Of a stretch of 64,000 nt of DNA, positions 61,186-64,000 are shown in pieces (positions within the stretch are counted from its first letter, which is position 1; each line of letters opens with the position of its first letter). A model generated the notes under the pieces. The model made no database searches and had not been told where the DNA came from. It saw only the letters and a program-made list of their open reading frames with translations. The position numbers were made by a program, and so were the translations under genes. Source of the stretch: Leisingera sp. S132 (GTDB lineage: Bacteria; Pseudomonadota; Alphaproteobacteria; Rhodobacterales; Rhodobacteraceae); the NCBI RefSeq assembly GCF_025144465.1, contig NZ_CP083553.1, positions 144,501-208,500 of the forward strand, given 5' to 3'.

Positions 61186-61836
61186 ATGGAATTTGCCAAG
61201 CCTCTCCCGAGCTATCTGGTGACCCGTTATCACGGCTGGAAGGCCACTTCTTACGAGGAAAACCAGGGCTGGTACCGCCGTCTGGCAACCGAAGGCCAGC
61301 GGCCGCGGGCGATGGTGATTTCCTGCTGCGACAGCCGGGTGCATGTGACGTCGATCTTCGGCGCCGACCAGGGCGAGTTCTTCATTCACCGCAATATCGC
61401 CAACCTGGTGCCGCCCTTTGCGCCCGATGGCGACCACCACGGCACCTCGGCGGCGGTGGAATATGCGGTCACCGCGCTGAAGGTCTCGCATCTGATCGTG
61501 CTGGGCCATTCGCAGTGCGGCGGCGTGCAGGGCTGCATCGACATGTGCAAGGGCAATGCGCCGCAGCTGGAGGAGAAGACCAGCTTTGTCGGGCGCTGGA
61601 TGGACATCCTGAAGCCCAAGTTCGAAGGGGTTGAGGGCATCCAGGATCCGGTTGAACAGGCACGCCAGTTCGAGCGTCAGGCGGTTGTCGCCTCGCTGGA
61701 GAACCTGATGACCTTCCCGTTCATCGAATCGGCGGTGAAAGCGGGCGAGCTGAGCCTGCACGGGCTGTGGACCGACATCGGCGAGGGCGGGCTGGAATGC
61801 TATGACCCCAAGGCGGGCACTTTCGCCCCGGTCTGA
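61186..61836 (+). CDS. beta-class carbonic anhydrase
   Basis: 216-aa zinc enzyme interconverting CO2 and bicarbonate. Zinc ligands are Cys47, His108 and Cys111 (ISCCDSRVH, LGHSQCGG), with the Asp49-Arg51 dyad. Length and motifs are typical. ATG 61186 has GAGG upstream; the long frame starting at 60757 is not real. It converges on the DUF3095 gene with 2 bases between stops. Confidence 0.96.
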   Translation: MEFAKPLPSYLVTRYHGWKATSYEENQGWYRRLATEGQRPRAMVISCCDSRVHVTSIFGADQGEFFIHRNIANLVPPFAPDGDHHGTSAAVEYAVTALKVSHLIVLGHSQCGGVQGCIDMCKGNAPQLEEKTSFVGRWMDILKPKFEGVEGIQDPVEQARQFERQAVVASLENLMTFPFIESAVKAGELSLHGLWTDIGEGGLECYDPKAGTFAPV

Positions 61837-61838
61837 AG

Positions 61839-63002
61839 TCAGGCCGTTATCCTGCCGGACCCGAATGCAGCCGCCAGATTGGCGGCTGCTTGCGTATAGC
61901 CCCCTGCGGCGCCGTCAACGAAGTGGATGTGGCCGTCCTCTACCGGCGAGGGCACGATGCAGGTGACCATGGCGGCGTCCTGTTCGTGCAGGCCGAAGCG
62001 GACAAGGCCCGCGTCCGCCGCCTGCTGCAGATGCTCGCGGATGCGGCGGCTGATCCCGGGCGTGCAGTCCAGCGTCATCTTCAGCCCGTCGTCGAATTTG
62101 CGGAAATCGGAATGCGCCCGCAGCATTGACAGGTAGTGCACGGGATCGAAGCCGCCCACCGGGCGCCGGGTCACAAAGATCAGCCCGGCCAGAGCGCTGT
62201 GAAAGAACAGGTGCAACTGCCGCAGGAGGACCGGCAGCCGCCCGTGCGAGGCCTTGGCCTCAAGCGTCAGCCCGGCGGGCGGGAACTGCAGTTTGGGGCC
62301 GGTTTCGGGAACCGGGTGGCCGTTGTCCTCCAGCTCGGCGGCCAGATCCAGCACCTCGGCGGCAAGGCGGGAAAAATCCTGCGGGCTGGCGCCGGGGGCG
62401 GGCTGTGCGACCACCGACAGGATGACGCCGTGGCGGGCGGGGGTGTTGCTCCAGCGGCAGGAGAGGCCTGCGAGGTCGGGCGGATCTGCCTGCGGGTCAG
62501 GGGCCACCGCAAAGGCGCCGGCCTTCATCTGCGCCTCCGCCCAGGCCAGGCCGCCGCCGTTGAACATGGCGAAATCGGCGTGGTCCGACACCGCGTAGCG
62601 GGCAACCTGCACCTCCAGCCCCTCGTCCCGGATTGCAGAGACCGGCAGAACCGCAGCGCGCAGGGAGATGCCGTATTCATCTTCGGTCCAGCTGCGCAAG
62701 GCGCCGAGCACGCGCTGCGCCGTGGCCTGGTGGCTGGGCGGCACCGCAAAGGAGGCGCCGTCGCCGCCGAAAACATAGGGAAAGGCCTCGCCTTCCAGCG
62801 CGTTGCGCATTGCGGCGATCACCGCGGCGCCGACCATGTTCACGGTCTTGTAGCGGCCCGCCTTCACCAGGCCGGTGGAATTCACGATATCAGTGCAGCA
62901 GAGCAGCCAGCCGCCGGGCAGCGGCGCAAAGACCGACGGGTCGGAGAGAGCATTGAAATCGCGGACCTTGGGAAGGCTGGCATAGAACGAATCCGGTGTC
63001 AT
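61839..63002 (-). CDS. DUF3095 protein with class III nucleotidyl-cyclase-like region
   Basis: 387-aa protein of the DUF3095 family. The N-terminal part looks like a class III cyclase catalytic core: LLCCTDIVNSTGLVKAG (metal Asp in DIVNST) and FPYVFGGDGASFAVP (GGDG-like metal loop). The middle and C-terminal regions contain FHSALAGLIF and a DPVHYLSMLRAHSDFRKFDD segment. It might make cAMP or bind a nucleotide; transition-state residues were not traced. ATG 63002 is set by homology. It diverges from the MFS permease. Confidence 0.85.
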   Translation of the reverse strand: MTPDSFYASLPKVRDFNALSDPSVFAPLPGGWLLCCTDIVNSTGLVKAGRYKTVNMVGAAVIAAMRNALEGEAFPYVFGGDGASFAVPPSHQATAQRVLGALRSWTEDEYGISLRAAVLPVSAIRDEGLEVQVARYAVSDHADFAMFNGGGLAWAEAQMKAGAFAVAPDPQADPPDLAGLSCRWSNTPARHGVILSVVAQPAPGASPQDFSRLAAEVLDLAAELEDNGHPVPETGPKLQFPPAGLTLEAKASHGRLPVLLRQLHLFFHSALAGLIFVTRRPVGGFDPVHYLSMLRAHSDFRKFDDGLKMTLDCTPGISRRIREHLQQAADAGLVRFGLHEQDAAMVTCIVPSPVEDGHIHFVDGAAGGYTQAAANLAAAFGSGRITA

Positions 63003-63116
63003 GTCTTTCAGCCCCCTGACGCGCTCCCGCGGCCTGCCGTCTCCTTCTAAACAAATTGTGCGGCGGCGCCAAACATGCAAGCTGTGCGTCAGTAACAAAA
63101 ATGCAGGGGGCAGAAC

Positions 63117-64000
63117 ATGCAGGCGGGATTGATCTTATTGTGCCTGGCCTATGTGCTGAGCCAGTTCTTCCGCGCCTTTCTGGCGGTATTGTCCGGGGTG
63201 CTGGGTCAGGATATCGGCGCGGCGCCGGATGATCTGGCCTTTGCCTCCAGCCTGTGGTTCCTGTCGTTTGCCGCCATGCAGCTGCCGGTGGGCTGGGCGC
63301 TGGACCATGTGGGTCCCCGCAGGACGGCGTCGCTGCTGCTGCTGTTGGGCGGCGGCGGCGGTGCAGCGCTGTTTGCGGCGGCCACGGTTCCCTGGCATGT
63401 GGGCGCGGCGATGTTCCTGATCGGGATCGGCTGCTCGCCGGTGCTGATGGCGTCCTACTACATCTTTGCCCGCCAGTATTCGCCCGCGCGCTTTGCAACG
63501 CTGGCGGCGGTGATGCTGGGGGTGGGGTCCGCGGGCAATCTGGTGGCGTCCTACCCGACGGCGCTGGCGGTGGATCTGCTCGGCTGGCGCGGCACGCTGG
63601 CCGGGCTGGCGGCGGTGTCGGTTGCGGTGGCGGCGGGGATTTTCCTGACCGTGAGCGATCCGGACAAGCCGGAAGGGGAACACAAGGGATCGGTGCTGGA
63701 CCTGCTGAAGATGCCGGTAATGTGGGCAATCTTTCCGTTGATGCTGGTGGCCTATGCGCCGTCCGGCGCGCTCAGGGGGCTGTGGATCGGGCCTTACTTA
63801 AGCGATGTTTACGGGCTCAGCACCCAGGCCGTCGGGCTGGCGACGCTGGTGATGGGGGCGGCGATGATCGCGGGCACCTTTGCCTACGGGCCGCTGGACC
63901 GGGTGCTGGGCACCCGCAAATGGCTGATCCTGGGCGGCAACCTGCTGGGCTGCGCGGCCCTGGGCGGGCTGATCCTGGCCACAGGCGGCCCTGTCTGGAT
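63117..64000 (+). CDS. MFS transporter, 3' end outside window
   Basis: Open frame from ATG 63117 to the window edge (294 codons so far, no stop), preceded by AGGGGG. It encodes a major facilitator: helix 1 LILLCLAYVLSQFFRAFLAV, motif A-like GWALDHVGPRRT between helices 2 and 3, and a second bundle starting near residue 205. The general style is a D-galactonate/nitrate-type symporter; the substrate is unknown. It shares its promoter region with DUF3095. Confidence 0.88.
   Translation, partial: MQAGLILLCLAYVLSQFFRAFLAVLSGVLGQDIGAAPDDLAFASSLWFLSFAAMQLPVGWALDHVGPRRTASLLLLLGGGGGAALFAAATVPWHVGAAMFLIGIGCSPVLMASYYIFARQYSPARFATLAAVMLGVGSAGNLVASYPTALAVDLLGWRGTLAGLAAVSVAVAAGIFLTVSDPDKPEGEHKGSVLDLLKMPVMWAIFPLMLVAYAPSGALRGLWIGPYLSDVYGLSTQAVGLATLVMGAAMIAGTFAYGPLDRVLGTRKWLILGGNLLGCAALGGLILATGGPVW

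Overview
The window looks like chromosome of an alphaproteobacterium of the order Rhodobacterales, most likely the Roseobacter group (a Leisingera/Phaeobacter/Ruegeria type relative; this is inference). The signs are uniformly high GC with very dense coding, several protein families typical of that order (DUF1285, DUF2794, a DUF6478-like protein, DUF3095), a perfect alphaproteobacterial LexA box (GAAC-N7-GAAC), a perfect Irr/ICE box (TTTAGAA-N3-TTCTAAA) and a CtrA-type site (TTAA-N7-TTAAC). I saw no prophage, insertion sequence, CRISPR array, rRNA or tRNA. Most of the window is core housekeeping chromosome.

Layout. 0-7.4 kb: periplasmic alpha-2-macroglobulin (cut by the window edge) coupled to penicillin-binding protein 1C, then an exported hydratase-like protein. 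7.6-14.3 kb, minus strand: a tightly coupled four-gene operon, MoxR ATPase, DUF58 protein, BatA/DUF4159 membrane protein and a second membrane protein, with a DUF1285 gene diverging from it. 15-17 kb: cupin, hydroxypyruvate isomerase, two tandem DUF2798 proteins. 17-24 kb: polA, flavodoxin-like protein, NDUFS6-like zinc-finger protein, an ABC ATPase, and a divergent pair made of a 52-aa membrane protein and an XRE-TPR regulator. 24-32 kb: DUF1203 protein, LexA-linked error-prone polymerase dnaE2, then gpmI, EnvC-like protein and ctpA. 32-41 kb: ada with a PEP-mutase-like gene, several order-specific proteins, CPBP protease, accD-folC, bestrophin and zapE. 42-53 kb: a lower-GC exported protein, transporters and metabolic enzymes, sthA and fghA. 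53-64 kb: Irr-boxed membrane ferritin mbfA, a TetR regulator, cytochrome c', LexA-boxed imuB, ArsR regulator, peptidases, carbonic anhydrase, a cyclase-like DUF3095 protein and an MFS permease cut by the right edge.

Working together: the two SOS-mutasome polymerase genes dnaE2 and imuB lie 28 kb apart, each with its own LexA-type box and with no imuA between them. gpmI, the EnvC-like gene and ctpA form a coupled glycolysis/cell-wall unit. The A2M-PBP1C pair is a periplasmic defence and repair unit.

The most unusual signal is non-coding. Two families of short dispersed intergenic repeats, called R1 and R2 here, occur seven and three times. In both, hairpin stems change sequence between copies yet stay base-paired, while short linkers stay fixed. 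At two loci (16.96-17.25 kb and 52.69-52.98 kb) they form the same composite, two inverted R1 copies enclosing one R2. A third short motif (GAGTATTT...AAAGATGAAG) recurs at gene ends.
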